From a virus, in IMG/VR virus record IMGVR_UViG_3300023179_000039, positions 45,660-109,659 of that record: a stretch of 64,000 bases of DNA, one strand, 5' to 3'. Of the stretch, positions 7,324-15,421 are shown piece by piece (the first letter of the stretch is position 1; the number at the start of each line of letters is the position of its first letter). The position numbers and the translations under genes were made by a program. The notes under the pieces were generated by a model. It saw only the letters and a list, made by a program, of their open reading frames with translations, was not told the origin of the DNA and made no database searches.

Positions 7324-7565
7324 CGCCTAATAGCAAAGTTAATATTAGGGATAAACGTTTTGTTCCTAATCAGAGTTATGTACTAACCTACATTTCTAGA
7401 AAACAAGATAAAGTAATTTATTTCTTTTCTGGTGGAGGTCAAAAATTTCAAATTGAATTTAATAGCTGTCGGGAAGGTGACGCGCTTATTTCAAAATTTA
7501 GAAATGAAAATATTCCTAACTACGAAGAACGTGTAGAAGAAGTAGTAGATGTTTTAAACGATTAG
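7290..7565 (+). CDS. Hypothetical beta-rich protein
   Basis: A 91-residue protein overlapping the previous gene by 34 nt and the convergent neck gene by 4 nt. The sequence is mostly short strands (HYIVGTSFRVAP, QSYVLTYISRKQDKVIYFF, GQKFQIEF) with an acidic helical tail, suggesting a small SH3- or OB-like barrel. This is fold-level inference only. Confidence 0.6.
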   Translation: MHYIVGTSFRVAPNSKVNIRDKRFVPNQSYVLTYISRKQDKVIYFFSGGGQKFQIEFNSCREGDALISKFRNENIPNYEERVEEVVDVLND

Positions 7566-8287
7566 TATCCGCCGTAAACATTACCGTAGTCTGTCTTAGA
7601 ATAATCAAAAACAGTTTTAGAAGCAACATTTACATCATATTCATAAGGTTTATCTGCACCCGATGCATAAGGGCTTTTTGAATCTTCGAATATTTGCTGG
7701 TTTTGTGCCTCTTGTGTAACACCAGGTTCAAATGAATATTCAAATCGTTTGGCTTTTACCAACCATACGTAATGGCCCATTAGAGGGTTAATCTGTGCAA
7801 TATCTTGATCTAACCTTTGTGTTATTTCGTAAATGTTACCATTTCTTCCCCCGGGTCTGTCACTGCCATATTCAGTTAATTGCATAAGGTCACCCGACTT
7901 AGGCTCTGCGCCAGGGCCAAAGGTAGCATAGAAAGAGCTTATATGAATAAATGCAGTCATCTCATCATCTGAAACAAGACCAAACTTGCTTAACAACAAT
8001 GCATTTTCATTTAAATTTATTCCTATTATTAAGTTTTGAGGGGGAGAGTATTGCTGTGTTGGTTGTTCACCGTAAAGCATATCAGCGCTTAATGTTGTTG
8101 TATTATTAACAATATAACCTATTTTTTGCCCGTATAAATTAATCTGTTCTCTCCAGTAATTAGAAATAGTATTTCTTTCATCAGCATTCTTCTCTTTATC
8201 AGTAAATCTAAAACACGTGTTATCTTCAAAAAAGAAAGGATATGTTTTTGGCTGCTCTAAATTACCTGTATAATATTGTGTAGACAT
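7562..8287 (-). CDS. 14: Neck / head completion protein, gp14-like
   Basis: A 241-residue protein. It contains NYWREQINLYGQKIGYIVNN followed by LYGEQP, then a GDLMQLTEYG...IYEITQ region and GHYVWLVKAKRFEYSFEPG. This order (LYG, YGE, a loop describing an interface, and a final FEYS-type strand) matches T4-type gp14 neck proteins, which with gp13 close the filled head and join it to the tail. T4 gp14 is 256 residues. The start is 1 nt after the stop of the upstream minus gene (8289-8609), indicating coupling. It is on the minus strand, unlike the gp17-gp18-gp19 genes that T4 keeps nearby. Moderately sure; gp13 was not found. Confidence 0.65.
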   Translation of the reverse strand: MSTQYYTGNLEQPKTYPFFFEDNTCFRFTDKEKNADERNTISNYWREQINLYGQKIGYIVNNTTTLSADMLYGEQPTQQYSPPQNLIIGINLNENALLLSKFGLVSDDEMTAFIHISSFYATFGPGAEPKSGDLMQLTEYGSDRPGGRNGNIYEITQRLDQDIAQINPLMGHYVWLVKAKRFEYSFEPGVTQEAQNQQIFEDSKSPYASGADKPYEYDVNVASKTVFDYSKTDYGNVYGGY

Positions 8288-8288
8288 G

Positions 8289-8609
8289 TTATTTCTCTAG
8301 AACTGCCTTTCCAATTAATGGATCAAATCTTAAAATTATCCCAGTATTACCTAGTTTTTTTGGTGTAGTACTAGCATATTTTAGATTAAACTCATCTTCT
8401 ATTTGCTTTATTTCGGCTGTATTTAAAACGACTCTACCTTGTGTTTTACGTAATAGACCCTCTACTTTTTGATTTTTATGAATGGTTCTATGTGCTTTCG
8501 GTACAAATCTTGATTGCGAAGGCAGGGTAGCTCCTAGACCTTCATGACGCTTTTTAACAAAATTACCTTTTTTATTGAATTTACGCCAATGGTCTTTAAA
8601 CGTATTCAC
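8289..8609 (-). CDS. Small basic late protein
   Basis: A 106-residue Lys/Arg-rich protein with a GTG start fixed by the late box CTTAAATA 5 nt upstream. The basic N-terminal half (DHWRKFNKKGNFVKKRHEG) is probably disordered or DNA-contacting; the second half has a LNTAEIKQIEDEFNLKY helix and a final beta segment. It is co-transcribed with the gp14-like gene and so probably a head or head-tail interface component. No family recognised. Confidence 0.6.
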   Translation of the reverse strand: MNTFKDHWRKFNKKGNFVKKRHEGLGATLPSQSRFVPKAHRTIHKNQKVEGLLRKTQGRVVLNTAEIKQIEDEFNLKYASTTPKKLGNTGIILRFDPLIGKAVLEK

Positions 8610-8614
8610 ATTAT

Positions 8615-8622
8615 TATTTAAG
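8615..8622 (-). promoter_or_regulatory. Late-type promoter box CTTAAATA (minus)
   Basis: CTTAAATA on the minus strand, 5 nt before the GTG at 8609. It lies immediately downstream of the terminator T-tract of the preceding minus gene. Confidence 0.65.
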
Positions 8623-8623
8623 C

Positions 8624-8656
8624 AAAAAAAAGGGCCTAATTTGACTTAGGCCCTAA
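8624..8656 (-). terminator. Rho-independent terminator
   Basis: On the minus strand a perfect 9-bp stem, AGGGCCTAA / TTAGGCCCT, with a 6-nt loop is followed by a run of eight T. It ends the transcript of the acidic core-protein gene (8678-9607), 25 nt after its stop. It is the only clear intrinsic terminator seen in the window. Confidence 0.85.
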
Positions 8657-8677
8657 TTTTTATTAGCTACTTAACGC

Positions 8678-9310
8678 TTATTTAAGACCGGCTAGATAAG
8701 CTCCAACCTTTGATGTCTTAGAAGCAACTACGTTAGCCTTACCCTTAGGGGATGTGGGAGCGCCACCTTTTACGCCACCACCTACTAGAGCATGGCCTTT
8801 TTCACCATCATTACCGACTTTGTCAGTAACTTTACCATCACCAGCACCGTGAGATGTTAAACTCTTTGTTACATCACCGACTTTATTGTCTTTCTTCTGT
8901 AGGCTTTCACCGGCAGAAGCGGGAAGTTCCTTAAGTTCAGTGGCTTCCTTAGCTACATTCCTGGAATTCTCTTCGTTATCTTCGTCGGAATCCTTCTCTT
9001 CATTATCTTCTTCAGCAGCTTCTTCTTCTTCGTTAGATTCTTCGCTACCAGCAGCTTCTTCACCACCAACTTCATCGCTTGTTTCATCAGCTTTATGAGC
9101 TTCTTCACCGGAGAGCAAATCAGCGAGAACGTCATGAAGCTTTTGAGCTACATCGCGAGGTAATGTTAAAGTTACTTCTTCTTCACCACCCTTATCTTCA
9201 CCAGCATCAACGCTAGGAAGACCGAGTGCGGCGATATCGTCCGACTCAGCGTTCTCGGCCTGTCCGGCCATTACATCTTCAAAAAGTTTATCGAATATTG
9301 ATTTGCTCAT
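8678..9310 (-). CDS. Nested short form of the acidic core protein
   Basis: Same frame and stop as the 309-residue protein, but starting at the internal ATG at 9310 to give 210 residues. A late box AATAAATA (9316-9323) sits 5 nt before this ATG, exactly the geometry of true gene starts here. The new N-terminus, MSKSIFDKLFE, is an amphipathic peptide ending in L-x-E at residues 9-11, like T4 capsid-targeting sequences. The nested product may be the main one and the upstream part an extension specific to the long form. Confidence 0.6.
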   Translation of the reverse strand: MSKSIFDKLFEDVMAGQAENAESDDIAALGLPSVDAGEDKGGEEEVTLTLPRDVAQKLHDVLADLLSGEEAHKADETSDEVGGEEAAGSEESNEEEEAAEEDNEEKDSDEDNEENSRNVAKEATELKELPASAGESLQKKDNKVGDVTKSLTSHGAGDGKVTDKVGNDGEKGHALVGGGVKGGAPTSPKGKANVVASKTSKVGAYLAGLK

Positions 9311-9607
9311 AAAAGTATTTATTGTTTGTACTTCCGTTTTTTCAAGGTTTTGTGAGAATTTTTTAGGTTCAAAGAAATTTTCTTTTTTAGAAGAATTAGG
9401 ATCAACGATATCTTTATTAAAGCCATCCGCGTTTTCAGGTCCAGAATTCTTAGGGAGAAAAGCTTTCTTATCAGCCGTTGCTTCAACAGGCTTTTTATCA
9501 TCAGCAACCTTAAAAGTGCCCTTAGGAGGAAAGACTGACTTTTTCTCTTCAATAACTTGCTTTTCATAGAAATCACCGAGTGTTACTAGAGTTCTCGCAC
9601 CGTTCAT
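8678..9607 (-). CDS. Acidic prohead core-like protein (long form)
   Basis: A 309-residue, strongly acidic low-complexity protein. Residues about 100-150 include MSKSIFDKLFEDVM and EEEVTLTLPRDVAQKLHDVLADLL, which look structured; residues about 165-215 are almost all Glu, Asp, Ser and Ala; the C-terminus is Gly/Lys-rich. Composition and late expression fit a scaffold or core protein of T4-like proheads (compare gp67/gp68 and internal proteins). An in-frame internal ATG at 9310 has its own late box, so a 210-residue short form is probably also made. The long form starts 6 nt after a CATAAATA box that overlaps the start codon of the terminase gene on the other strand. An intrinsic terminator follows. 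Confidence 0.65.
   Translation of the reverse strand: MNGARTLVTLGDFYEKQVIEEKKSVFPPKGTFKVADDKKPVEATADKKAFLPKNSGPENADGFNKDIVDPNSSKKENFFEPKKFSQNLEKTEVQTINTFMSKSIFDKLFEDVMAGQAENAESDDIAALGLPSVDAGEDKGGEEEVTLTLPRDVAQKLHDVLADLLSGEEAHKADETSDEVGGEEAAGSEESNEEEEAAEEDNEEKDSDEDNEENSRNVAKEATELKELPASAGESLQKKDNKVGDVTKSLTSHGAGDGKVTDKVGNDGEKGHALVGGGVKGGAPTSPKGKANVVASKTSKVGAYLAGLK
9316..9323 (-). promoter_or_regulatory. Internal late-type promoter box AATAAATA (minus)
   Basis: Lies inside the coding sequence of the acidic core protein, 5 nt before an in-frame ATG (9310). Evidence for a nested gene. Confidence 0.6.
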
Positions 9608-9613
9608 ATTAAG

Positions 9614-9621
9614 TATTTATG
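9614..9621 (-). promoter_or_regulatory. Late-type promoter box CATAAATA (minus)
   Basis: 6 nt before the ATG at 9607. On the plus strand the same bases include the ATG at 9619, so the box overlaps the possible first codon of the divergent terminase gene. Confidence 0.6.
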
Positions 9622-12396
9622 TTATATATGCCTAAAAAACAAGAAAGTCAATTTTATTTAGGAAATCAAAATTTACCCACAACAGATGCTGTATTTGATT
9701 ATGAAGCACATCCAGAATGGGTACAAGATATAGCCAGATGTAGAAAAAATATATTATATTTTGCTGAGAACTTCTTCTATATTACCAATCTAGATGAAGG
9801 TAAGATGAAAATTAAACTTCATACTTATCAAAAGCGTATTTTAAGAAGTTTACGAGATAATAGATTTGTATGTTTATTAGCAAGTCGTCAAATTGGTAAA
9901 GCACTTGCTTTAGACACCCCAATACCTACTCCAGCTGGATGGACTACTATGGGTGAATTAAAAGACGGGGACATTGTATTTGGTTTAGATGGTAAAAGAT
10001 GCAAGGTTGCAAAAGCTCATGATATTTTATTAAATAGAAATTGTTATGAAGTGTTGTTTGATAATGGTGAAAAAATAATTGCTGACGAAGATCATTTGTG
10101 GTTAACACAAACTAGAGCCGAAAGACATAAAGAGATACAAGGTAGTAAAAAGACAACTAAAGAAATTTTCAATACTTTATTAACTAAATCTAAAACAAGA
10201 CAAGAACCAAATCATAGAATTCCGGTTTGTTTGAATGGTATAGAAACGAGTAGAAATTTACTACCAATAGATCCTTATGTTCTAGGATTTTGGTTGGGCG
10301 ATGGAGCTTCTGAAGGCGGTACAATAACTGTTGGTAAAAGAGATTTAGATAATGTTATCTCTATTCTTAAAAATAATCAAATGCAGTTTAACAATTTAAT
10401 TGTACATAAATACAATAAAAATGCTTTTACAGTGCGCATTACAACCAGCAAAAACGTAAAGACTGAAAGTTTAAGCACATTATTAAAGGAAAATAATTTA
10501 GTTTTTAACAAACATATACCGCAAGAGTATATGTTAAGTAGCAGAACACAAAGATTATCTTTACTGCAGGGGTTAATAGATAGTGACGGCTATATAACAA
10601 AACATGGTATAGCTCAATTTTATAATACAAATTTAAATTTAGTAAAGCAGGTAAGAGAACTTATTGAAAGTTTAGGATACAAAGTAACTTACAAAGAATT
10701 TATTCCAAAACTCAGAGGTGTTGAATGCAGTAAAGTAGGCACATTGACTTTTACTCCTTATGAAGAGGTATGTCTTTTAGACTTTAAAAAATCTAGACTA
10801 AAGAAAATAACTAAAAAAGAAAACGTTTCTAAATTAAGAGCTCAATGGCATTACATTAAATCTATAACCCCTGTAAAATCTGTGCCCGTTAGATGTATAA
10901 CTGTAGATAATGAAACAGGGACATTTTTATGTGGAAAACAGTTTATTCCAACAAGTAATACTACATTAATGACAATATATGCTTTGTGGATAGCCTGTTT
11001 TTTTGAAGACCAACGTACTCTCATTGTCGCTAATAAAGAGCAAACAGCAATTAATATTTTTAAGAGAGTTCGTTTAGCTTATGAAAAACTACCAAACTAT
11101 CTTAAACCAGGAACCGTAGAATATGGGAAAACATCAATGTCTTTGGGAAACGGGTCTAGTATTGGTATTTCGACGACAAGTAGTGATGCAGGCCGAGGCG
11201 ATAGCTGTAATGTTTTAATTTTGGATGAGTTAGCATTTATTGACAACCATCTTGTTGAGCAATTCTGGAGTTCAGTATACCCAATTATTTCATCGTCCAA
11301 AAAATCTAAAATATTTGTTGCATCAACGCCAAACGGAACCGGTAATCTTTTTCATGAATTATATTCTGGGGCAATAGAGGGTAAAAATGATTGGCATGCT
11401 GAAAAAGTTGATTGGTGGGAGTTTCCCGGGCGTGATGATGTCTGGAAAGAAAAAACAATTAAAACTTTAGGCAGTAGAGAAGTTTTTGATCAAGAATTTG
11501 GTAATGTATTTTTACAAGCCGGAGAAAGTGCCATCGATGAAAAACTTTTTGAAGAAATGAAAACTGAATGTATTGAACCTAATTTTATTTTTGAAGAAGG
11601 AAAATATTTGATGTGGGAAGAGCCCTCACAGGATAAAATTTATGTCGTCGGAGTCGACATAAGCGAAGGCGTAGGAGAAGCTGCAAGTGTTGTTCAAGTT
11701 TTAGATATTACGGATTTGAGAGAAATAAAACAAGTAGCAGTTTATCATGACCGTACAATTAGCCCTTACAATTTTACAACTAAGTTACACGAAATCTTAA
11801 AGCACTGGGGATCACCTCTTGCCATGATAGAAAGAAATAACTGCGGTGCACAGGTTGTCGATCAACTTAAAAATACTATGGGATATGAAAATATAGTTTC
11901 ATATGGAATTAAATCTGGACCGGTTTCGTTTAATAAAATTGGCGTACAAGCCCATACCAACACAAAATATAAAGGTGTAATGAATATGCGGTATTGGATG
12001 TCAGAATTAAAAGTATTAAAAATTAGAGATTTAAAAACGTTAAACGAATTAAAAGGGTTTGTTCGCTATCCTAACGGCACATGGGCGGCTAAACAAGGTT
12101 CAGATAGCTGGGATGATAGAGTAATGAGTCTTATGTGGGGGCTAATGATTTTAGAAAACGGGTTAGTGGAAAAATATTTTGAAATTGTAGAGTTTGATAA
12201 TAATAAAAAACCATTAAAATTAAAATCTTTAGATTATGGAATTAAGTATTTTCTAAACCCTGCATCAATTTATAACAATGAAAAAAATGGCTTAGAAGGG
12301 TTACCACCTTTACCTATAGTAATACAACAACAAGATAATAATGATTTTAATGAAATAGCTGATTTAGAATCACAAGGCTACCGCCGAATTCAATAA
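9619..12396 (+). CDS. 17: Terminase large subunit gp17, interrupted by an intein
   Basis: A 925-residue precursor; removing the 353-residue intein leaves 572 residues (T4 gp17 is 610). It is the packaging ATPase and headful nuclease. The ATPase domain has SRQIGK at residues 89-94, continuing after the intein with TTLMTIYALW to rebuild the Walker A motif, and a Walker B strand NVLILDELAFID around residue 530-540. ASTPNGTGN is the coupling motif. The nuclease domain starts at VVGVDISEG (near 678), followed by AMIERNNCGAQ and WDDRVMSLMWG with further acidic residues. The start is uncertain: 9619 (ATG) or 9628 (ATG, protein starting MPKKQES). Neither has the usual box spacing, and the intergenic gap to the divergent gene is only 11 bp. 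Confidence 0.92.
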   Translation: MLYMPKKQESQFYLGNQNLPTTDAVFDYEAHPEWVQDIARCRKNILYFAENFFYITNLDEGKMKIKLHTYQKRILRSLRDNRFVCLLASRQIGKALALDTPIPTPAGWTTMGELKDGDIVFGLDGKRCKVAKAHDILLNRNCYEVLFDNGEKIIADEDHLWLTQTRAERHKEIQGSKKTTKEIFNTLLTKSKTRQEPNHRIPVCLNGIETSRNLLPIDPYVLGFWLGDGASEGGTITVGKRDLDNVISILKNNQMQFNNLIVHKYNKNAFTVRITTSKNVKTESLSTLLKENNLVFNKHIPQEYMLSSRTQRLSLLQGLIDSDGYITKHGIAQFYNTNLNLVKQVRELIESLGYKVTYKEFIPKLRGVECSKVGTLTFTPYEEVCLLDFKKSRLKKITKKENVSKLRAQWHYIKSITPVKSVPVRCITVDNETGTFLCGKQFIPTSNTTLMTIYALWIACFFEDQRTLIVANKEQTAINIFKRVRLAYEKLPNYLKPGTVEYGKTSMSLGNGSSIGISTTSSDAGRGDSCNVLILDELAFIDNHLVEQFWSSVYPIISSSKKSKIFVASTPNGTGNLFHELYSGAIEGKNDWHAEKVDWWEFPGRDDVWKEKTIKTLGSREVFDQEFGNVFLQAGESAIDEKLFEEMKTECIEPNFIFEEGKYLMWEEPSQDKIYVVGVDISEGVGEAASVVQVLDITDLREIKQVAVYHDRTISPYNFTTKLHEILKHWGSPLAMIERNNCGAQVVDQLKNTMGYENIVSYGIKSGPVSFNKIGVQAHTNTKYKGVMNMRYWMSELKVLKIRDLKTLNELKGFVRYPNGTWAAKQGSDSWDDRVMSLMWGLMILENGLVEKYFEIVEFDNNKKPLKLKSLDYGIKYFLNPASIYNNEKNGLEGLPPLPIVIQQQDNNDFNEIADLESQGYRRIQ
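9901..10959 (+). other. Intein with LAGLIDADG endonuclease, probable class 3
   Basis: 353 residues (95-447 of the precursor) inserted between K94 and the following Thr of the terminase P-loop. The N-terminal splicing block ALALDTPIPTPAGWTTMGE has Ala, not Cys or Ser, at position 1. The class 3 WCT set appears present: Trp in EDHLW (intein residue 67), Cys in RCITVD (residue 332) and Thr in FIPTSN (residue 351). The C-terminus is Ser-Asn, without the usual His, and the +1 residue is Thr. Two LAGLIDADG-type motifs, YVLGFWLGDG and LLQGLIDSDG (precursor residues 220-229 and 315-324), mark a homing endonuclease. The reading frame is intact, so splicing should be active. Confidence 0.9.
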
Positions 12397-12399
12397 ATA
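12392..12399 (+). promoter_or_regulatory. Late-type promoter box AATAAATA
   Basis: 5 nt before the ATG at 12405; overlaps the terminase stop codon. Confidence 0.65.
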
Positions 12400-12404
12400 T
12401 TTTT

Positions 12405-13067
12405 ATGGCAAACTTAGTTACATACACCCAAAGCCCTTTTAATAAGGCGCGTAAAGACAAATTTTTATTTGTCTTAAATTTACCCCCTTGCTTAAAAGAC
12501 ATCTCTAGAAAAACCGAACGTAGTAATCAAACAGTAATGCCTGATTCTTTACAATTTTCAGTTTTTGGTGCAATCGTACCAGAAGTAACAGTACCTTCTG
12601 TACAATTAAGATATTCCGGTCAAACTTTACACAATTCGAGTCATTCACGCGACCCCTACCCTCCCGTTACAATTAATTTTACTGTTGACAATAGATTTAA
12701 TAATTACTGGATCATTTATAAATGGCTGGACCTTCTTAATAGCGCAAAGTTAAGTTATTATGATGCAAATAATTTGACAAAATCTAATATTAAGGAAACA
12801 CCGGGAAATATTGATCCTCGCGAAAATTCGAATTCTGCTCTAGCTGCTGTTGGCTATGATTATCTTAAGTTTAGAGCTAACTTTTCATTGTTTGCGTTAG
12901 ATGAATATGATAAAAGAATTATTGAATTTATATACAAAGAAGCGTTTCCTACAGCTATAGGAAGTATTAATTTTAACAATAGAGATGCCTCAGAATTAGA
13001 AACTTCTTTTACGTTTGAATATTCTCAGCTGGAAGTATCTCTTATTGAACAGGTAGATAGTTTGTAA
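12405..13067 (+). CDS. Tail-tube-fold protein (gp19/gp54-like paralogue)
   Basis: A 220-residue protein with the look of a tail tube or tube-adaptor fold. An N-terminal strand follows KARKDKFLFVLNLP; a central VPEVTVPSVQLRYSGQTLH loop resembles the tube hairpin; TINFTVDNRFNNYWIIYKWLDLL matches the strand-helix unit of gp19-like proteins; and ETSFTFEYSQLEV is the closing strand. True gp19 is the gene at 15422, so this is a second tube-like protein, possibly a terminator or adaptor (gp15/gp3 role). It is driven by its own late box and placed between terminase and sheath. Confidence 0.55.
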   Translation: MANLVTYTQSPFNKARKDKFLFVLNLPPCLKDISRKTERSNQTVMPDSLQFSVFGAIVPEVTVPSVQLRYSGQTLHNSSHSRDPYPPVTINFTVDNRFNNYWIIYKWLDLLNSAKLSYYDANNLTKSNIKETPGNIDPRENSNSALAAVGYDYLKFRANFSLFALDEYDKRIIEFIYKEAFPTAIGSINFNNRDASELETSFTFEYSQLEVSLIEQVDSL

Positions 13068-13094
13068 AAAATTAAAAAGTTTTATCCAAAAAGA

Positions 13095-13102
13095 CATAAA
13101 TA
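13095..13102 (+). promoter_or_regulatory. Late-type promoter box CATAAATA
   Basis: 6 nt before the ATG at 13109 of the tail sheath gene. Confidence 0.65.
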
Positions 13103-13108
13103 CTTTAT

Positions 13109-15406
13109 ATGGCACGTACAATTCAGTCACCCGGAGTTGAAATTCAAGAAATAGATTTATCGTTGAGAAACGCTGGTGCACCATCTACCGTGGTGTTTGT
13201 TCCAGGATTTGCATCAAAAGGCCCTTCTTCAGAACCTATTAGCGTTACATCGTTATCAGAATTTGAACAGATTTTTGGTCAGCCTACCAACTCCGCTGAA
13301 AGATATTTTTATCACTCTGTAAAAGCTACTCTACAGTCACCTGCAACTCCTATTGTATATCGTCTACCTTACGGTGCCGGTGCAGGAGTAGATACAAGTG
13401 ATGAATACAGTGCTTTGGTATATCCTGTTAAGACCTACTGCCCTTCCACCGGATATGTAGATACAGATTTAACAAAGCCCGATAGCGTTTACTTTTTTGG
13501 AGCTCCTACTCACTTAAAACTTACACAATCAGAATATCTTTCAATCTTAAAGGGCGATGCTTTTAGCTGGGATAGCAATACATACGGCAGAACAACATTT
13601 AATTCTGTAACAGCTCTAAGCGGCGCAGGAATGATAGTTTTAAATAAAGGACAAACAACAATCAATACAAAGTTTGAAGGTGTATATATTGGTGTTATAG
13701 ATAATACAAACCTAAATCCAGCTACACCTTACAATGATGTTAATGCAGTATACAGTGTCAACAAGGAAGACAAATCAATCGAAGGATCAAACTACGTTAC
13801 AATTCCTGAAGTTCGTCTTAACTTTACTCTTTCCGCTGATTCAACAGGCTTACAGGGCAGTGTATCCGAGGTATTAGAAAATATACCTACATTTGATATT
13901 TCTTCAAATCAGTTTGATGATACCGTAACAATCGGCGTCTTTAAGCTCAGACAATCAGTATTCTCACCAGATACAATTGCTCTCGATTTCGTACTACAAG
14001 AAGGTTATACAGCTTCATTCGACGCCAACCGTCAGATTAATAGTACTAATGGCGGACCCGCTGTTAGCTACTTCATGGAAACCGCAGATCAAAATTCTAC
14101 AAATATTACAACCATTATTAACCCTTATATTTCTAATAAGGGTGCAAATACATGGCTAGATGCAAATGGTGTTCCGGTTAAGAAAGTACGTTTTCTTAGC
14201 ACCGGCCTTGCAACGCCTCTAGATGGTGAAACATCAACACAATATTTAGCCCGCGTCGGTGCACCTCAGGCAACAGTACAGAGCTTACTTGCCTCACTAG
14301 GTACAACAAACGCTCTTTACGCTCTAGGTGATTATAATAGTGAAGATCTTTCTACAAAAATCATTGGTAATGTACCAGCTAAGCTTTCGATAGCTACAGA
14401 AAAGATAACAAATTCTGATCTCTATCCTTTAAATCTAACTGTAGAGGCTGGTCTCGGTACAGTGTACGTAAATTCGTTTAACCCTTCAACATACGGTTAT
14501 TTTGATGATAGTGTACCTTATGATCTAGTCAATGAAACCTTAGCTATACAAAATCCTAGCACAACTTCTGATATTGTACAACAATACAACGCAGTAGTTG
14601 CACCGTTTATTAATTTAACGTTAACACGAAAAGATCATATGTTTATCGCTGATGCGATTACTAACATCTTTATACAAGGTGCTAATCTTAAGACATTAGA
14701 TATTCCGGATAACACATTTTCATCTCATATTTACTGGCCCCTAAAGAATCAATTTGCTGGTGTAGATACTAGCTATGCTTGCACATTTGGTAATGTAGCT
14801 AAAGTAGCTGATCCTTCAACAAACCAACAGGTTTGGGTTCCATTCTCTGGATTTGCTGCAGCATCAATGGCTTCAACTGATACTAACTTCCAGCCATGGT
14901 ATGCACCGGCAGGCTTTACCCGTGGTATTATCAATGGCGTAGTAGATATTGGTATGTATCCTAAGCAGAAACAACGCGATCAGCTTTATCGTATTAATAT
15001 TAATCCGGTAACATTCTTCCCTGCAGAAGGGTTTGTAATCTTCGGGCAGAAGACTCTTCAAAAGAAGCCAAGCGCTTTTGATCGTATTAATGTACGTAGA
15101 CTGTTCTTGAATATCGAAACAGCAACTCGCGATACAGTTAAGTTCTTCTTATTTGAGCCAAACACATTGTTTACCCGTACTCAAATTATCAATAGCTTAA
15201 CACCAATCTATGATAATGCTAAAAATACACAAGGTATATATGATTATCTCTTAATTTGCGACGAACGTAATAATACGCCCGAGACTATTGATGATAATAC
15301 AATTGTAATAGATGTCTATATTAAGCCTGTAAGAGCTGCAGAGTATATACTTTGTAACTTCTACTGCACAAGAACTGGTACAAACTTCCAGGAGATTGTA
15401 ACTTAA
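13109..15406 (+). CDS. 18: Tail sheath protein gp18
   Basis: A 765-residue contractile sheath subunit (T4 gp18 is 659). The start ARTIQSPGVEIQEIDLS is the standard sheath N-terminus ('PGV.. E.D.S'), followed by VVFVPGFASKGP and the PxxVTSLSEFEQIFG motif. The C-terminal 250 residues (IYWPLKNQ...MYPKQKQRDQLYRININPVTFFP..GFVIFGQKTL) are the conserved sheath core, ending in an NVRRLFLNIETATRDT-type helix and a final exposed strand. The variable middle forms outer domains. GC and codon use look slightly different from nearby genes (more C-ending codons), as expected for a highly expressed late protein. Driven by its own late promoter; no downstream terminator is seen. Confidence 0.92.
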   Translation: MARTIQSPGVEIQEIDLSLRNAGAPSTVVFVPGFASKGPSSEPISVTSLSEFEQIFGQPTNSAERYFYHSVKATLQSPATPIVYRLPYGAGAGVDTSDEYSALVYPVKTYCPSTGYVDTDLTKPDSVYFFGAPTHLKLTQSEYLSILKGDAFSWDSNTYGRTTFNSVTALSGAGMIVLNKGQTTINTKFEGVYIGVIDNTNLNPATPYNDVNAVYSVNKEDKSIEGSNYVTIPEVRLNFTLSADSTGLQGSVSEVLENIPTFDISSNQFDDTVTIGVFKLRQSVFSPDTIALDFVLQEGYTASFDANRQINSTNGGPAVSYFMETADQNSTNITTIINPYISNKGANTWLDANGVPVKKVRFLSTGLATPLDGETSTQYLARVGAPQATVQSLLASLGTTNALYALGDYNSEDLSTKIIGNVPAKLSIATEKITNSDLYPLNLTVEAGLGTVYVNSFNPSTYGYFDDSVPYDLVNETLAIQNPSTTSDIVQQYNAVVAPFINLTLTRKDHMFIADAITNIFIQGANLKTLDIPDNTFSSHIYWPLKNQFAGVDTSYACTFGNVAKVADPSTNQQVWVPFSGFAAASMASTDTNFQPWYAPAGFTRGIINGVVDIGMYPKQKQRDQLYRININPVTFFPAEGFVIFGQKTLQKKPSAFDRINVRRLFLNIETATRDTVKFFLFEPNTLFTRTQIINSLTPIYDNAKNTQGIYDYLLICDERNNTPETIDDNTIVIDVYIKPVRAAEYILCNFYCTRTGTNFQEIVT

Positions 15407-15408
15407 TA

Positions 15409-15416
15409 GATAAATA
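15409..15416 (+). promoter_or_regulatory. Late-type promoter box GATAAATA
   Basis: 5 nt before the ATG at 15422 of the tail tube gene; overlaps the end of the sheath stop region. Confidence 0.65.
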
Positions 15417-15421
15417 CTTTT

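Noticed and set aside
8886-9098. Ser-rich plus-strand frame opposite the acidic core gene
   Set aside because: Antisense of a Glu-rich (GAA/GAG) stretch; no promoter or start signal.
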